A stretch of DNA of 64,000 bases from Stutzerimonas stutzeri (GTDB lineage: Bacteria; Pseudomonadota; Gammaproteobacteria; Pseudomonadales; Pseudomonadaceae). The DNA lies in NCBI RefSeq assembly GCF_002890895.1, contig NZ_POUL01000011.1:78809-142808 (forward strand), given 5' to 3'. The notes beneath the pieces were generated by a model that worked only from the letters and a program-made list of their open reading frames with translations, ran no database searches and was not told where the DNA came from. The position numbers and the translations under genes are program-made. Position 1 is the first letter of the stretch; each line of letters opens with the position of its first letter. This document shows, piece after piece, positions 63,665 to 64,000 of the stretch.

Positions 63665-63880
63665 AGCACCAGGGAACGGAAGGGTCGAGTTAGCTACAGC
63701 GCAACCAACGCCGTTGAACATAACTGTAAGGGCACTTGCATAAGACTTTGGGTGCTACGAGCAGCCCTTTGCAGGGCCGCCCTTTAACCAGCTCAATCCA
63801 ATGCGTGCGCCAGCTGGCCGCGGGCCTTGCAGGAACCATGCTAATGGCAAAAATGAACTCATTTTTTAGCGCCCAAAGAC
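63665..63880. other. Spacer before the rRNA terminator
   Basis: About 215 bases without a convincing gene; a 61-residue frame starting at 63736 runs into the rRNA end and is rejected. AAAAATGA and TCATTTTT (63850-63867) form a small AT-rich inverted repeat. Confidence 0.4.
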
Positions 63881-63914
63881 AAACCCCCGATCCTCTTACG
63901 AAGATCGGGGGTTT
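63881..63914 (-). terminator. rRNA operon terminator
   Basis: AAACCCCCGATC (63881-63892) and GATCGGGGGTTT (63903-63914) pair perfectly over 12 bases. On the minus strand it follows the 5S rRNA 3' end by about ten bases and leads into TTTGTCTTT. Confidence 0.9.
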
Positions 63915-63923
63915 GGTGTAGAA

Positions 63924-64000
63924 GCTTGACGATGACCTACTCTCACATGGGGAAGCCCCACACTACCATCGGCGATGCGTCGTTTCACTACTGAGTTCGG
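63924..64000 (-). rRNA. rrf: 5S ribosomal RNA, 3' part
   Basis: The complement of the last 77 bases reads as the 3' two thirds of a pseudomonad 5S rRNA: CCGAACTCAGTAGTGAAACG, then GATGGTAGTGTGGGG, CCATGTGAGAGTAGGTCATC and an end at GTCAAGC. The 5' part lies beyond base 64000, with 23S presumably further on. The gene is transcribed leftward. Confidence 0.93.

Noticed and set aside
63736..63921. 61-codon plus-strand frame before the 5S rRNA
   Set aside because: It runs through the rRNA terminator hairpin; no ribosome site.

Overview
The window looks like chromosomal DNA of a GC-rich gammaproteobacterium of the Pseudomonas/Stutzerimonas (Pseudomonas stutzeri) group. The evidence is the oprH-phoP-phoQ operon, a 159-residue RppH next to ptsP, a two-ACT IlvA, a divergent D-2-hydroxyglutarate dehydrogenase/serA pair as described in P. 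stutzeri, and the 3' end of a pseudomonad-like 5S rRNA at the right edge. Species assignment is inference. All coordinates and family calls come from reading the sequence; no search was run.

Layout. 1-10.6 kb is mostly housekeeping: a truncated glutamate-receptor-like ion channel, TSUP permease-lgt-thyA, an NRDE protein, rppH-ptsP, a HAD hydrolase, ilvA with a small membrane protein, and rpiA. 10.7-15.3 kb holds an SdiA-regulated-type protein, a fumarylacetoacetate-hydrolase-fold enzyme, D-2-hydroxyglutarate dehydrogenase and serA; the last two diverge around a 14-bp palindrome. 15.3-16.1 kb encodes two small exported low-complexity proteins. 16.7-19.8 kb is a curli locus (csgD-csgE-csgB-csgA-csgC-like) with no csgF or csgG in the window. 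19.8-22.3 kb has an acyltransferase and a short-chain dehydrogenase. 22.3-25.2 kb is oprH-phoP-phoQ behind four GTTCAG direct repeats with an exact 11-bp period. 25.3-29.0 kb has an ester-cyclase-like protein, a YjdF-like membrane protein, a small exported repeat protein and a chemoreceptor.

29.0-35.9 kb (minus strand) is an eight-gene, overlapping Mrp/Mnh-type cation/proton antiporter operon. It has three large NuoL/M/N-like subunits and a fused DUF4040-MnhB subunit, and no canonical MrpA. Next to it (36.0-39.3 kb) are a glycoside hydrolase family 65 phosphorylase-like enzyme and a PfkB-family sugar kinase. 40.6-44.0 kb encodes a polyamine-type binding protein overlapping a membrane GGDEF-EAL protein, an arrangement like Vibrio NspS-MbaA. 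44.1-47.0 kb is a sigma54-type two-component system. 47.2-53.9 kb holds DUF4168, YehS-like, alpha-carbonic anhydrase, a FAD-dependent dehydrogenase and an AsmA-family protein. 53.9-56.8 kb is a second c-di-GMP operon: binding protein, diguanylate cyclase, binding protein. 57.1-61.7 kb is an iron/siderophore locus: AraC regulator, Fur-like box, TonB receptor, DUF2218, and an esterase broken by an in-frame TAG. 61.7-64.0 kb has a DUF2147 protein, a class C beta-lactamase-fold serine hydrolase, and an rRNA operon end.

Shared themes. The window is rich in envelope and sensory functions: two operons pairing periplasmic binding proteins with c-di-GMP enzymes, a curli locus, PhoPQ, a chemoreceptor and an NtrC-type system. 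The least conventional candidates are the MrpA-less antiporter operon, the GH65/kinase pair, the binding-protein/cyclase/binding-protein operon and the small repeat proteins.
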